A DNA stretch of 40,412 bases from Gemmatimonadota bacterium (GCA_029262175.1 JAJCZV010000001.1:1-40412); one strand, 5' to 3'. Counted from the stretch's first letter, positions 1-8,648 are shown. Notes: generated by a model not told the origin, from the letters alone. Made by a program: numbers and translations.

Positions 1-1674
1 ATCGCGGTTCGCGGCGACCGCATCGTGGCGGTGGGGACGAACGCAGAGGCCCGCGCGCTCGAGGGTCTCGATACCCGAGTGATCGATCTCCACGGAGCTT
101 TCGCATCGCCGGGGTTCAACGATGGTCACGTGCACGTCGAAAGTACGGGCCAGCTTCTCGTCGGCGTGAACCTACTGGAGGTACACGAGCCCGTCGCATT
201 TACGGATCAGCTCGCGGGCGCGGCCGACCGGCTACCGGACGGCAGTTGGATTACCCGCGGCGACTGGGGCGCGTACGAACAGTGGGAATCGGGGTCGACC
301 GGACGCGAAGGAGCAGGCGAGGCCCTGCAACAGGGTCCGTTCACGCCCCACCGCGATCTCATCGATGCGGTCACGCCAAAGAACCCCGTACTGGTAAACC
401 GCTTCGATCGCTCCACGTTTCTTGCCAACAGCGTGGCCCTGGAGATGGCTGGGATCACCGAATCGACCCCCGACCCAGCTGGCGGCGAGATCCACCGCGA
501 CGATGACGGGCGTTTGACGGGTATCCTCACCGGCACCGCGGTAGACCTGGTACGCAACGCCATGACGCCAAAGCCGTTCGCGCAGCGCCTCACCGAAGTC
601 CGCGCCGTACTCCAGGAAGCGCGCGAGGGCGGCGTTACGACCATTCAAGACATCACGTCTTCAGAGCAGCTGCACGCGTACCAAGAGCTAAAACGCCGCG
701 GCGAACTGACCGCACGGATCAACATTCGTCCGTCGCTCGACAACGTCACTCACACGGGAGGACTGGGGATTTCCCTCGGCTTTGGCGACGACTGGCTGCG
801 GTTCATCGGATACAAGGCATGGGTCGATGGGATCATGGGTGGGAGCAGCGCCATGTTTTACGAGGAGTACGACCACAACCCCGGCAATTTCGGCATCGTC
901 CGGCAGATCATGCTTCCAGAAGGTGTCGAAGGCTTAGCGCTCTCCATCGGTCGTGATCAAAACTACACCGAGTTTCCGAAAGGCAATCTCCAAACGCTGA
1001 TGGAGGAGGCCGTACCGACGGGTCTGCCTCCGCACGTCCACGCGATCGGAGACAAGGCAGTGAAGATCATGCTCGACATCTTCGAGGCGGTGCTGACGGA
1101 GTATGATCTCGTAGACTCCGACCACCGGTGGCGGATGATCCACGCTCAGATCGTGGAGGAGGCCGACTTTCGACGCTTTGGCGAGCTAAACCTCGTCGCC
1201 GAGGTGAATCCCTATCACATCTCCGACGACATGCGGTGGATGGAAGAACGCATTGGTCCGGAACGTTCGCGTGGTGCGTATGCCTTCCGCGATCTAAAGG
1301 ATGCCGGTGCGGTTCTCGTGTTTGGCAGCGACAGTCCCGGCACCAACGCCGCGCGGTACTTTCTCAATCCGAAGTACGGGTTGTACGCAGCCGTCAGCCG
1401 TCAAACCCTCAGCGGAGAACCGGCGGAGGGCTGGTTTCCGGAGCAGCGCCTGACCATCGAAGAAGCGATGGAGGCGTACACCAAGAATCCCGCCTGGGCA
1501 TCGTTCGAAGAAGATGTGAAAGGGACGCTCGAGGTTGGGAAGCTGGCGGACGTAGCGGTCTTCGATACCGACTTGATCGAAGCAGGGAGGACCGAGCCAA
1601 GTCGGCTGCTTGAAGCTCAGGTGCTATACACCATCGTTGGTGGAGAGGTGATGTACGAAAGAGAGGTGCCCTAA
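1..1674 (+). CDS. YtcJ-like amidohydrolase (5' end outside window)
   Basis: Metal-dependent hydrolase of the amidohydrolase_3 / YtcJ group. The frame is open from base 1 (IAVRGDRIVAVG, the usual N-terminal strand of these enzymes), so the true start lies upstream; the GTG at 25 is internal. Visible signatures are the HxH metal motif in GFNDGHVHVES (about base 127), HVHAIGDKAVK (about base 1036), HAQIVEEADF and the late FGSDSPGTN metal aspartate (about base 1327). The C-terminus ends in the usual GKLADVAVFDTD beta-sandwich closure. About 557 residues are visible, close to full length for the family. The substrate cannot be told; relatives act on amides or cyclic amides. The stop at 1674 is convergent with the sdpI-like gene 15 bp away. 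Confidence 0.9.
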   Translation: MAVRGDRIVAVGTNAEARALEGLDTRVIDLHGAFASPGFNDGHVHVESTGQLLVGVNLLEVHEPVAFTDQLAGAADRLPDGSWITRGDWGAYEQWESGSTGREGAGEALQQGPFTPHRDLIDAVTPKNPVLVNRFDRSTFLANSVALEMAGITESTPDPAGGEIHRDDDGRLTGILTGTAVDLVRNAMTPKPFAQRLTEVRAVLQEAREGGVTTIQDITSSEQLHAYQELKRRGELTARINIRPSLDNVTHTGGLGISLGFGDDWLRFIGYKAWVDGIMGGSSAMFYEEYDHNPGNFGIVRQIMLPEGVEGLALSIGRDQNYTEFPKGNLQTLMEEAVPTGLPPHVHAIGDKAVKIMLDIFEAVLTEYDLVDSDHRWRMIHAQIVEEADFRRFGELNLVAEVNPYHISDDMRWMEERIGPERSRGAYAFRDLKDAGAVLVFGSDSPGTNAARYFLNPKYGLYAAVSRQTLSGEPAEGWFPEQRLTIEEAMEAYTKNPAWASFEEDVKGTLEVGKLADVAVFDTDLIEAGRTEPSRLLEAQVLYTIVGGEVMYEREVP

Positions 1675-1689
1675 GACGGTCCCGGCTCG

Positions 1690-2313
1690 CTAACGCGACA
1701 AGCTGGGCCGGTTGCCGGCCGCATACCGTGCGACCGAAGTCAGCTTCCGCGCCACGGAAACGACAAGGGTCCCGCCAACGAGCCACGGTACGGCTCGGCG
1801 AGCGGGGACCGCGGGAGGCGCCAGCGCCAGCACGACGAGCGTGGCACCCACGAGTGTCCACAGTCGCCCGGTGAAGCGATGCACGGTGTGCCAGTCGAAC
1901 GGCTCATCGCGGAGGCGCCACGGTGAAGGCAGCTTCGCCAGTCGGTTTCCGAAATGCGCCATGAAGACCCCGAGCATCCCCGTCCGGGTCGTCGCGTGCG
2001 CTTCACGCAGGGCGGCCCCATCGACATCGGGCAGGAGGCCCGAGAGCCAAACGATCTCGAACGCGTTGCCGAGCGCAACCACGATGGCGACGTAGATCAC
2101 CGCTCCCTCCAACAGGCTGCGCGATTCGGCGGCGCCATACACCGCCCACCGCTCGCGGGACCGCGCGATCCCTTCGTTGACGCACCAACAAAGGCAGACG
2201 AGAACCACCGCAGCGAGCTCCCGACCGTCGCCGGGCTCCAGGGCGAGGGCAGCGAGGGCCGACGCTGCCGCGATGAGGACGGCGGTTGCCGGCATCGGCA
2301 CCCGGGAGATCAA
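1690..2313 (-). CDS. SdpI-family integral membrane protein
   Basis: Small polytopic membrane protein of 207 aa with about five hydrophobic segments. The segment GNRLAKLPSPWRLRDEPF followed by WHTVHRFTGRLW matches the signature of the SdpI family, where a GN.L..........W...HR..G motif sits between membrane helices. In Bacillus subtilis, SdpI is the immunity protein and signal transducer for the toxin SdpC and sequesters the repressor SdpR at the membrane. The ATG overlaps the stop of the SdpR-like gene by four bases (2310-2313), so the two are translationally coupled. The N-terminal DUF1648 half of long SdpI proteins is absent. No sdpC-like toxin gene is visible nearby, so immunity to an external toxin or a plain stress role are both possible. 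Confidence 0.72.
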   Translation of the reverse strand: MISRVPMPATAVLIAAASALAALALEPGDGRELAAVVLVCLCWCVNEGIARSRERWAVYGAAESRSLLEGAVIYVAIVVALGNAFEIVWLSGLLPDVDGAALREAHATTRTGMLGVFMAHFGNRLAKLPSPWRLRDEPFDWHTVHRFTGRLWTLVGATLVVLALAPPAVPARRAVPWLVGGTLVVSVARKLTSVARYAAGNRPSLSR

Positions 2314-2636
2314 GCCTTGCGCCCTACGACGTCGCCTCCGAATGGCGTGAGCGCACGCTCCGCGCGCTCGCCGGTCGGATCGATCTCGAACGTCTCGGCA
2401 AAGCCGAGCAACGCGTCCTCGAGCACCGACATCCGGAGGCGGTAGGTGATCGTCGTGCCATCCTTCTCGGCGTAAATCAGATCCGCTTCCTTCAGCACGG
2501 AGAAATGCGAGGACATGGTCGGCTTCGAGAGCTCGAACTCACCGGCCAGCTCGCCCGCCGTCATCGGTGTCTTCCTGAGGAGCTGCAGCACCCTGCGACG
2601 GGTCGGATCCGAGAGCGCCTTGAACACCTTGTTCAC
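2310..2636 (-). CDS. SdpR-like ArsR-family autorepressor
   Basis: A 108-aa winged-helix protein. It starts MNKVFKALSDPTRRRVLQLL, the typical ArsR/SdpR opening, followed by MTAGELAGEFELSKPTMSSHF as the recognition helix-turn-helix and a wing around DGTTITYRL. No metal-binding cysteines of the ArsR type are visible, which fits SdpR rather than a metal sensor. It lies between a glutaredoxin-like gene (7 bp gap upstream) and the SdpI-like gene (4 bp overlap downstream). It probably binds the 22 bp palindrome at 2893-2914 and represses its own operon. SdpR autorepression and release by SdpI are known from Bacillus; their operation here is inferred from gene order. Confidence 0.85.
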   Translation of the reverse strand: MNKVFKALSDPTRRRVLQLLRKTPMTAGELAGEFELSKPTMSSHFSVLKEADLIYAEKDGTTITYRLRMSVLEDALLGFAETFEIDPTGERAERALTPFGGDVVGRKA

Positions 2637-2643
2637 GGGCGCC

Positions 2644-2889
2644 TCACAACGCCTCTAGAAAACGGCGCATCGACTTCTTCGTGAGCACGATCCCACTGAG
2701 CTTTCGTTCCCCGTAAACCAGCGTAGGAATCGAGCGAACGCCGGCGTCCCGAGCGCGCCCGAGGTTGGTCAGATACTCGACCCTCTCGACGCGGACCTCC
2801 GGAAAATCCGGCTCCAGGCCCGCGAGCAGCCTTTTTGAGACCTGGCATCGCGGGCAGATCTGTGAGTGAAACAACGTGACGGTTTTCAT
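2644..2889 (-). CDS. Glutaredoxin-like thiol-disulfide protein
   Basis: An 81-aa thioredoxin-fold protein starting MKTVTLFHSQ with a CPRC redox motif at residues 12-15 and a cis-proline loop (RSIPTLVYGE) around residue 57. Glutaredoxins and thioredoxin-like proteins of this size reduce disulfides or mixed disulfides. The frame is open further upstream, but the ATG at 2889 gives a normal domain start and lies just inside the palindromic operator candidate. It is the first gene of a three-gene operon with the SdpR-like repressor and SdpI-like membrane protein. A redox protein leading an sdpRI pair is an unusual partner; whether it serves the pathway or is simply co-transcribed is unknown. Confidence 0.75.
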   Translation of the reverse strand: MKTVTLFHSQICPRCQVSKRLLAGLEPDFPEVRVERVEYLTNLGRARDAGVRSIPTLVYGERKLSGIVLTKKSMRRFLEAL

Positions 2890-2892
2890 AAA

Positions 2893-2914
2893 TCGATATT
2901 TAGCTAAACATCGA
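2893..2914 (-). promoter_or_regulatory. Palindromic operator candidate for the SdpR-like repressor
   Basis: A 22 bp palindrome with a single mismatched pair. The half-site on the plus strand is TCGATATTTAG and the other half is CTAAACATCGA. It lies 3 bases upstream of the ATG of the glutaredoxin-like gene. A weak promoter (TTGCGC, 17 bp, TAAATA on the minus strand) overlaps it, so bound protein would block transcription. Dyad operators of this size are typical of ArsR-family dimers; binding by the gene product at 2310-2636 is inference. Confidence 0.55.
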
Positions 2915-2956
2915 ATCATGCGCAACAGCGCCGCTTCCGGGTTCTTCCGGGGCCTC

Positions 2957-5317
2957 CTAGGGCACGAGTCGTGGCCTGGCCATGTTCTTGAGCAGAAACA
3001 ATCCATCGCCCGTTCCGGTGACAGCGATCGTGCCGCTCTTGAAGAAGGGGTAGTTGCTCCACGAAGCGCCACCCTCGTAGGGAGATGTGTCGAGAAAACC
3101 GATTTCAACCGGGTCGGTGGGGTCGGAAATGTCGAGCACGCGGAAGCCGGCCGAGTAGTTCGACTGGTACATCAGATCGCCAACGACATACAAGTTGTGA
3201 TCGGTGGCGGTGGTCTCGGCGATGTGTTCCTTGACGAGCACCGGGTCATCTAAGTCGGCGACATCCCACACCAACGTTCGTGTACCTGCCACGAGTCCCT
3301 GCGGCTCGTCCCCTTCGTCGTTCATGTAGAAGAACCGGTGGTCCTCGGTCAACCATCCCTGGTGCGCATAGGCGACGTTCGGATAGGAAATCGTCGCGAG
3401 TCCGACTGGCGCGGCCTTGTCGGTGACGTCCGCAATGCTGAGGGCCGTCTCATTCGAACCAAGGCAGATCTCTTTCCCCACGTGTTCCGTGTCGGGTCCG
3501 TGGTAGATGACGCACTGGGCGTCATGCGCGTAGCCGGTTCCGCGGCGCCCCGTCCCTTCTTGGGCGAAACAGCCGGCAAACACGGGGTGAGACGGTTCGT
3601 TCAAGTCGATCATGTGCAGCCCGCCCCCACAGGTCTCGCCGCCTCCACTGTTGCCGACCGCGTATGCAAACCCCGTCTCTTCATTGATGACGATGTTGTG
3701 AGCGCTATGGATACCGTCATAGAGATAGGTCATCTCGAACGTGACCGGATTCGCCCCCACGTCTCGCAGTTGGCGTAAATCGAAGACCTGTACGCCATGT
3801 TCCAATGCGGCATCGGCGACGATGTAGACGTGATCGCGAAACACCTTCATGTCGCGCCAGATCGTGTGACGGGAGCCCTCGGTGGCCGGCAGGTCCCCCA
3901 GAAAACGCGGCTGGTACGGGTCGGAGATGTCGACAAAGGCCGTCCCGTTGGTTCGGCCCACGATCGCGTATTCCCGCCCGGTGTCCGAATCCGTCCACCC
4001 CCAGATGTCGTTGACTCGAGTCCCCCGCGTGCCGCCGAGATCCTTGATCGGTAGGAAGGAGAGCACGTTTACGTCTCGACATTCGAAGGCCGCCGCTCGG
4101 CTGTCGACGCACTCGACCTCTTCGCCGGTCAGCGCGGGGAACCCACGCATCTCGTTCGCGAGCGTGACTTGTTCGACCCAGTTTCCTCTCGCGCCTCGCG
4201 TCAGAATGAGGACTGCGCCGGAACCGGAATCAACGCCGGCCGCCCCGACCACCGCGACGTCCTCGTGTACCGCGAGGGTTTGGCCGACCTGCGCGCCTCC
4301 CACGAACGCATCGGTCTCGACGAGTGTCGTTCCGCTCCAGCTCCCGTTGGCCCCGCGGTCGAACTCGTAGAACGACCCGGTGCCGTTCGTGCTCCCTGGC
4401 GCTCCGACCGCCAAGTAGGGTCCGTCGACGAAGATCGAGCGCCCGAACAGCGCGTTGCGATTGGCGACGAGAGGTCCCAAGCGTTCAAGGACGGCCCATT
4501 CCGCCGTCTCCTCGTCATACCCGAACACGAAGACCACGCCTGTCCGGTCATTGACACCGGGCGCGCCGACGAGACCGAAGTCACCAAACAGACCGATCGC
4601 GGCGCCAAACTCGCTCCGCTCGGGAAGTTGCTCCGCCGAAAGGGTCCCTCGCTGGGTCCACCGGCTCGACTCGACATCCAATCGAAAGGCATGGACCGTC
4701 GCCGCGGCGCCGCGCTGGGCCCGGGTCGTCACCAGGAGCTGCTCTCCGGCGAGCGTCAACGCCGTCCCGAATCCGGGTTCCTCCGGGTCCGTCGGGGCGA
4801 GGCGGTCCGTCTGCCGCCAGGAGCCGTCCTGCGAACGCGTGAATGCGTACACCGATCCCGGAGCATCGCCGATGCCGGGCGCCGATACGACCGCTCGATC
4901 CCCGACCATCGAAATCGCGCTGCCAAAGCGCGCGTCCGCTTGCAGATCGTCGGGACTCAGGACTGCAGCCTGGGTCCATCCACCGGAGCCATCCGCTTCA
5001 AACGCATAGACCGCCCCTGAACCGCCCCGCGCCAACGGAGCGCCGGCCAGGAACACGTCGCCGTCTGCTGCCAGCGCCTGACCGAACCCGTCCGGGTCTC
5101 GCACCTGATCGGAAATCGCGATCTGGTCGACTTCCGACCAGCGCCCGGAGCGCTCTCCGTAGACGTACACGATCCCGGACATCGTCACGTTGCGGGACTC
5201 GCCGACCAGGATCTGATCCCCACCAAAAGCGATCGAGCCGCCGAATTGTTGGGCAACCGCCGCAGGGACAAGCGTGACAGAGAGTGCGATCAAGGTCCGA
5301 AGGGTGCGTCCGCGCAT
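2957..5317 (-). CDS. Secreted FG-GAP / choice-of-anchor-B (LVIVD) protein
   Basis: Exported protein of 786 aa with an N-terminal signal peptide (LIALSVTLVPAAVAQQ). Residues about 28-375 form repeated FG-GAP-like blades with recurring FG..., AVVGAPG and VFAFxxD patterns, suggesting a beta-propeller. Residues about 390-780 are a choice-of-anchor-B domain with LVIVD-type repeats (VDISDPYQPRFLGDL, LDISDPTDPVEIGFL), the conserved IWRDMKVFRDHVYIVAD and HDAQCVIYHGPD blocks, and a cluster of cysteines. The family has no established function; it is common in marine and soil bacteria and is thought to be surface or periplasmic. The ATG at 5317 is preceded by AGGTGA. The C-terminal half resembles the protein at 25635-26882, so these are paralogues. 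No C-terminal anchor or sorting tail was recognised. Confidence 0.85.
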   Translation of the reverse strand: MRGRTLRTLIALSVTLVPAAVAQQFGGSIAFGGDQILVGESRNVTMSGIVYVYGERSGRWSEVDQIAISDQVRDPDGFGQALAADGDVFLAGAPLARGGSGAVYAFEADGSGGWTQAAVLSPDDLQADARFGSAISMVGDRAVVSAPGIGDAPGSVYAFTRSQDGSWRQTDRLAPTDPEEPGFGTALTLAGEQLLVTTRAQRGAAATVHAFRLDVESSRWTQRGTLSAEQLPERSEFGAAIGLFGDFGLVGAPGVNDRTGVVFVFGYDEETAEWAVLERLGPLVANRNALFGRSIFVDGPYLAVGAPGSTNGTGSFYEFDRGANGSWSGTTLVETDAFVGGAQVGQTLAVHEDVAVVGAAGVDSGSGAVLILTRGARGNWVEQVTLANEMRGFPALTGEEVECVDSRAAAFECRDVNVLSFLPIKDLGGTRGTRVNDIWGWTDSDTGREYAIVGRTNGTAFVDISDPYQPRFLGDLPATEGSRHTIWRDMKVFRDHVYIVADAALEHGVQVFDLRQLRDVGANPVTFEMTYLYDGIHSAHNIVINEETGFAYAVGNSGGGETCGGGLHMIDLNEPSHPVFAGCFAQEGTGRRGTGYAHDAQCVIYHGPDTEHVGKEICLGSNETALSIADVTDKAAPVGLATISYPNVAYAHQGWLTEDHRFFYMNDEGDEPQGLVAGTRTLVWDVADLDDPVLVKEHIAETTATDHNLYVVGDLMYQSNYSAGFRVLDISDPTDPVEIGFLDTSPYEGGASWSNYPFFKSGTIAVTGTGDGLFLLKNMARPRLVP

Positions 5318-5541
5318 GAGTCACCTATTTTTAAATTCGACTCGACCTTACGTCTTCCGTCGCGGTCGTTGCCATGGCAGGAACGACGCCTCGAGCGTTG
5401 ATCGAGGATCTGGTCTCGACTACAGACTCGCAACCGATCGGCTGCGAGACTTCTTGGTCAAGGTCGGCGGACCGATTGGCCCCCGTCATTCTTTGGCGTA
5501 CGTTCATGGCCCCCGTGTCGGACTCCCGCTTGGAGGTGGTC

Positions 5542-7614
5542 ATGCTATCGGTCACGCGAATCGCATCCGCGACCCTTCTCTCCTTCTCCCTCGGCATCGT
5601 GCCGCTCGCCGCTCAGACGAGCGCCGCGCCTCGAACGCTCGGTCTCGACATGTATATGGATTGGGAACGCGTGTCCACGCCGCAGATCTCTCCGGACGGC
5701 AGTCAGGTCGTCTACACGCGGGGTTGGATCGACAAGGTCAACGATCAATGGGAGTCGACGCTGTGGATCGCGGACGCTGACGGGGCCCGCAAGCGAGAGT
5801 TGGTGAAAGGTTCCAGCGCCATCTGGTCGCCCGATGGCAGTCGCATCGCGTTCATTGCTCCGGGTGAACCGGAGGGAGCTCAGATCTTCGTGCGCTGGAT
5901 GGACGCTGAAGGCGCAACGTCGCAGGTCACACGACTCGAGCATGCCCCATCGAGTCTTCGGTGGTCGCCCGACGGGTCGCAGCTCGCGTTCAGCATGCTG
6001 GTCGAAGACCAGGAGGATTGGAACATCGATCTGCCGAGCCGCCCGGCCGGTGCGGAGTGGACCGAGGCGCCGCGGATCGTTACCCGAATCGACTACCGAC
6101 AAGATCGTCGGGGGTTTGTGGATCAAGGATACGCGCATTTGTTTGTCGTGCCCGCCGATGGCGGCACGCCCCGACGTCTGACCGACGGGAGCTGGAATCA
6201 TCAAGGTCCTGAGTGGGCCCCCGACGGGTCCGAGATCTACTTCACGTCGCTCCGCGAAGAAGAGGCCGAGTACAACTGGCGAGAGTCGGAGATCTACGCG
6301 GTCGATGTTGCGACCAACCGAATCCGCCAGGTCACGCGTCGTCGCGGCCCCGATGGGGGGGCAATACCGTCGCCGGATGGAAGCTTGATTGCCTACACGG
6401 GGGAGGACTGGAACGACGACACCTACTCGAACGCCGAGATCTACGTCATGAACCCCGACGGTTCCGGCGTGCGTCAGATCTCGGGCGATTTCGACCGAGG
6501 GCTTCGACGAGGGACGCAGTTGATGTGGGCCCCGGACGGCAGCGGCGTCTATTTCAACGTTGGTCAGGAGGGCACCCGGAATCTTCACTTTGCTTCTTTG
6601 AGTGGTGGCGTCCAGCAAGTGACCTCTGGCAACCACATGCTGACGCTCTCTTCTTTCAATAGAGGTGGTCAGGCCGTCGGGTTGCTCGAAGACTCGCACC
6701 ATCCGGTGGATGTCGTCGCGTTCGATCTTCGACGCCCAGAAGAACGAAAACAGCTCACCGACGTCAACGGCGACTTGCTCCGCGGAGTCACACTCGGTGA
6801 GGTCGAGGAGATCAGATACAAGTCGGTCGATGATTGGGAGATTCAAGGCTGGATCGTGCGCCCGCCGGACTTCGATCCATCGCGCAAATACCCGCTCATG
6901 CTCTCGATCCACGGTGGCCCGCACGGCATGTACGACGTCGGATTCGACTTCGGTTGGCAAAACCACGCTGCGAACGGGTACGTGGTTCTGTATACCAACC
7001 CTCGCGGAAGCGCCGGCTACGGGAGTGCGTTTGGGAACGCGATCAAGAACGCATATCCCTCCAAGGACTACGATGACCTCATGGCTGGTGTCGATGAGGT
7101 CATCGCTCGTGGCTATATCGATGAAGACAACATGTTCGTGTACGGGTGTTCCGGCGGAGGTGTGTTGACGTCCTGGGTCGTGGGACATACGAACCGCTTC
7201 CGCGCGGCGTCCGCGAATTGCCCAGTCACCAACTGGCTCTCGTTCGTGGGCACCACGGATAGCCCGGGCTGGTATCACAATTTCGAAAACTTCCCCTGGG
7301 ATGATCCCACCGAACACCTGCGACGTTCACCGCTCATGTATGTGGGCAACGTCACGACGCCGACCATGTTGATGACGGGCGAGCTCGATCTGCGCACTCC
7401 GATGCCGCAAACCGAGGAGTACTATCAGGCCCTCAAGATGGAGCGCGTGCCCACCGCGATGATTCGATTCCGAAACGAATGGCATGGGACGAGCAGCACC
7501 CCTTCGAACTTCCTGCGAACTCAACTCTTCTTGAGAAGCTGGTTCGAGCGTTGGGGTACGCACGACGCGGAAGATCGACGGGCCGTGTCCGATCAGGGTG
7601 CGGGGGGACGCTAG
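5542..7614 (+). CDS. Secreted S9 family prolyl oligopeptidase
   Basis: Serine peptidase of 690 aa with a signal peptide ending PLAAQ. Residues about 45-400 are TolB/WD40-like propeller blades with repeated SPDGS and APDGS motifs. The C-terminal alpha/beta hydrolase domain carries HGGPHGMY (oxyanion region), the nucleophile elbow YGCSGGG (Ser about 537), Asp about 616 in GELDLRTP and His about 648 in NEWHG. This is the S9B/S9C (dipeptidyl or acylaminoacyl peptidase) architecture and probably cleaves peptides in the periplasm. The start at 5542 is chosen over the in-frame ATG at 5374 because GGAGG lies six bases upstream and a signal peptide follows directly. It is divergent from the choice-of-anchor-B gene. 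Confidence 0.92.
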   Translation: MLSVTRIASATLLSFSLGIVPLAAQTSAAPRTLGLDMYMDWERVSTPQISPDGSQVVYTRGWIDKVNDQWESTLWIADADGARKRELVKGSSAIWSPDGSRIAFIAPGEPEGAQIFVRWMDAEGATSQVTRLEHAPSSLRWSPDGSQLAFSMLVEDQEDWNIDLPSRPAGAEWTEAPRIVTRIDYRQDRRGFVDQGYAHLFVVPADGGTPRRLTDGSWNHQGPEWAPDGSEIYFTSLREEEAEYNWRESEIYAVDVATNRIRQVTRRRGPDGGAIPSPDGSLIAYTGEDWNDDTYSNAEIYVMNPDGSGVRQISGDFDRGLRRGTQLMWAPDGSGVYFNVGQEGTRNLHFASLSGGVQQVTSGNHMLTLSSFNRGGQAVGLLEDSHHPVDVVAFDLRRPEERKQLTDVNGDLLRGVTLGEVEEIRYKSVDDWEIQGWIVRPPDFDPSRKYPLMLSIHGGPHGMYDVGFDFGWQNHAANGYVVLYTNPRGSAGYGSAFGNAIKNAYPSKDYDDLMAGVDEVIARGYIDEDNMFVYGCSGGGVLTSWVVGHTNRFRAASANCPVTNWLSFVGTTDSPGWYHNFENFPWDDPTEHLRRSPLMYVGNVTTPTMLMTGELDLRTPMPQTEEYYQALKMERVPTAMIRFRNEWHGTSSTPSNFLRTQLFLRSWFERWGTHDAEDRRAVSDQGAGGR

Positions 7615-7662
7615 TCAGACGCGGGCGTCGGTCTGGATCGCCCTGATTTCTGCACGGGGCCG

Positions 7663-8109
7663 CTAGCTCGGGTCTGCTGAGAGTGCCTCCAACACGTCGA
7701 GGGCGCGGAGGAGGCACTCGCGATCCTCTTTTCGCAGAGCCGCGAGTTGGGTCCCGAAAGCCGCGACGCGCCCGGCGCGGCCCTCCTCCAGCGTCTGCAC
7801 AGCCCTTGTCGTGTGCGCGATCCGCCATACGCGACCGTCATGGGGTGCGGGTCGGCGGATGACGTAGCCACCCTCTTCCAACCGCTGCACCAAACGCGTC
7901 ATGGTCGGCGGCTTTACACCTTCGGCCTCCGCGAGCTCGCCAACTGACATGGGTCCACGAGATACGAGTCGGGTGATCGCGGATAGCTGCGACGCACTGA
8001 GTGCGAGTCGCTCATCTTCCCGCCGGACGCGACGCAGCAGATGGATTACAGCCAGGTAGAGTCGGTCGGCTAGCGAGGCGACGTCGTCGGAAGCCTCGGG
8101 CGCGCTCAC
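7663..8109 (-). CDS. MarR-family transcriptional regulator
   Basis: A 148-aa winged-helix regulator. The region LSASQLSAITRLVSRGPMSV followed by GELAEAEGVKPPTMTRLVQRL is the MarR recognition helix, and PAPHDGRVWRIAHT is the wing with the conserved DGR. Flanking helices provide the dimer interface. The GTG at 8109 is chosen because it overlaps the stop of the VOC gene by four bases (GTGA, 8106-8109); the longer upstream reading would run through the end of that gene. Its likely target is its own operon, with an operator candidate at 8576-8590. MarR proteins commonly respond to small aromatic or oxidising compounds; the ligand here is unknown. Confidence 0.88.
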   Translation of the reverse strand: MSAPEASDDVASLADRLYLAVIHLLRRVRREDERLALSASQLSAITRLVSRGPMSVGELAEAEGVKPPTMTRLVQRLEEGGYVIRRPAPHDGRVWRIAHTTRAVQTLEEGRAGRVAAFGTQLAALRKEDRECLLRALDVLEALSADPS

Positions 8110-8558
8110 CCGCCAAGTTCCTGCTCGACCAATGCGTCGATCCTGCGTTGCTGCTCGTCCCAGGTCACGTCTTCTACGTGCGATGAGATCCACCACACGT
8201 TCCCGAACGGATCGCGGACGCCGCCATAGCGCTCACCCGCATGGTGCATGTGCGAGACCTCCATCTCCGACGTACCGCCTGCCTGAAGCGCGCGCGCGTA
8301 TACCGCGTCGCAATCGTCGACCGTCACGAAGACCCAACCAGGAGCTGGCTCAAACTCACCCATGGGCTCGCCCATCATCACGACGGAGTCACCGATGCGC
8401 ACCTCGGCGTGCATCACAGTGCCCTCTGGGCGGGCCAGCTTGCCTGAAAGCTCCGCATCGAACACTTCCCGGCAGAAGTCGATCAGACCGTCTACGCCAT
8501 CTACCAAGAGATAGGGCACGGCGGTTTGTCGTTCGCGTTTCAACTCTGAGCAGGGCAT
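8106..8558 (-). CDS. VOC family (glyoxalase / PhnB-like) protein
   Basis: A 150-aa protein with the paired beta-alpha-beta-beta-beta units of the vicinal oxygen chelate superfamily: VPYLLVDGVDGLIDFCREVF at the start, GTVMHAEVRIGDSVVMMGE in the middle and GVRDPFGNVWWISSHVEDV at the end. These match PhnB/YaeR-like members, which include resistance proteins and enzymes of unknown substrate. A strong AGGAGG lies seven bases before the ATG at 8558. It is the first gene of a two-gene operon with a MarR regulator, suggesting an inducible detoxification or resistance role (inference). Confidence 0.87.
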   Translation of the reverse strand: MPCSELKRERQTAVPYLLVDGVDGLIDFCREVFDAELSGKLARPEGTVMHAEVRIGDSVVMMGEPMGEFEPAPGWVFVTVDDCDAVYARALQAGGTSEMEVSHMHHAGERYGGVRDPFGNVWWISSHVEDVTWDEQQRRIDALVEQELGG

Positions 8559-8575
8559 GGCGCCTCCTTTAAGTG

Positions 8576-8590
8576 TTTAGGCTAACTAAA
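8576..8590 (-). promoter_or_regulatory. MarR operator candidate upstream of the VOC-marR operon
   Basis: Inverted repeat TTTAG-N5-CTAAA, reading TTTAGGCTAACTAAA on the plus strand, in the otherwise AT-richer stretch just upstream of the VOC Shine-Dalgarno. MarR-family dimers typically bind short AT-rich dyads of this spacing near their own promoters. Binding is inferred from position and form. Confidence 0.45.
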
Positions 8591-8648
8591 TAATGTATGC
8601 CAAGGATTGAAAGATCAAGGGCCGGTCGTGCCGCAGTGCAGGTTTAGC

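Noticed and set aside
5318..5541. Coding remnant in the divergent gap before the S9 peptidase
   Set aside because: The open frame upstream of 5542 lacks a signal or domain and the Shine-Dalgarno supports the internal start; the gap is better seen as promoter space.
5545..7317. Antisense open frame of 590 codons over the S9 peptidase
   Set aside because: It is the complement of a well-defined propeller and hydrolase gene; composition is typical of GC-rich shadow frames and no motif is present.
7614..7663. Hairpin between the S9 peptidase and marR genes as a bidirectional terminator
   Set aside because: The stem (GACG-CGGG-CGTC) is short and no T run follows on either side.
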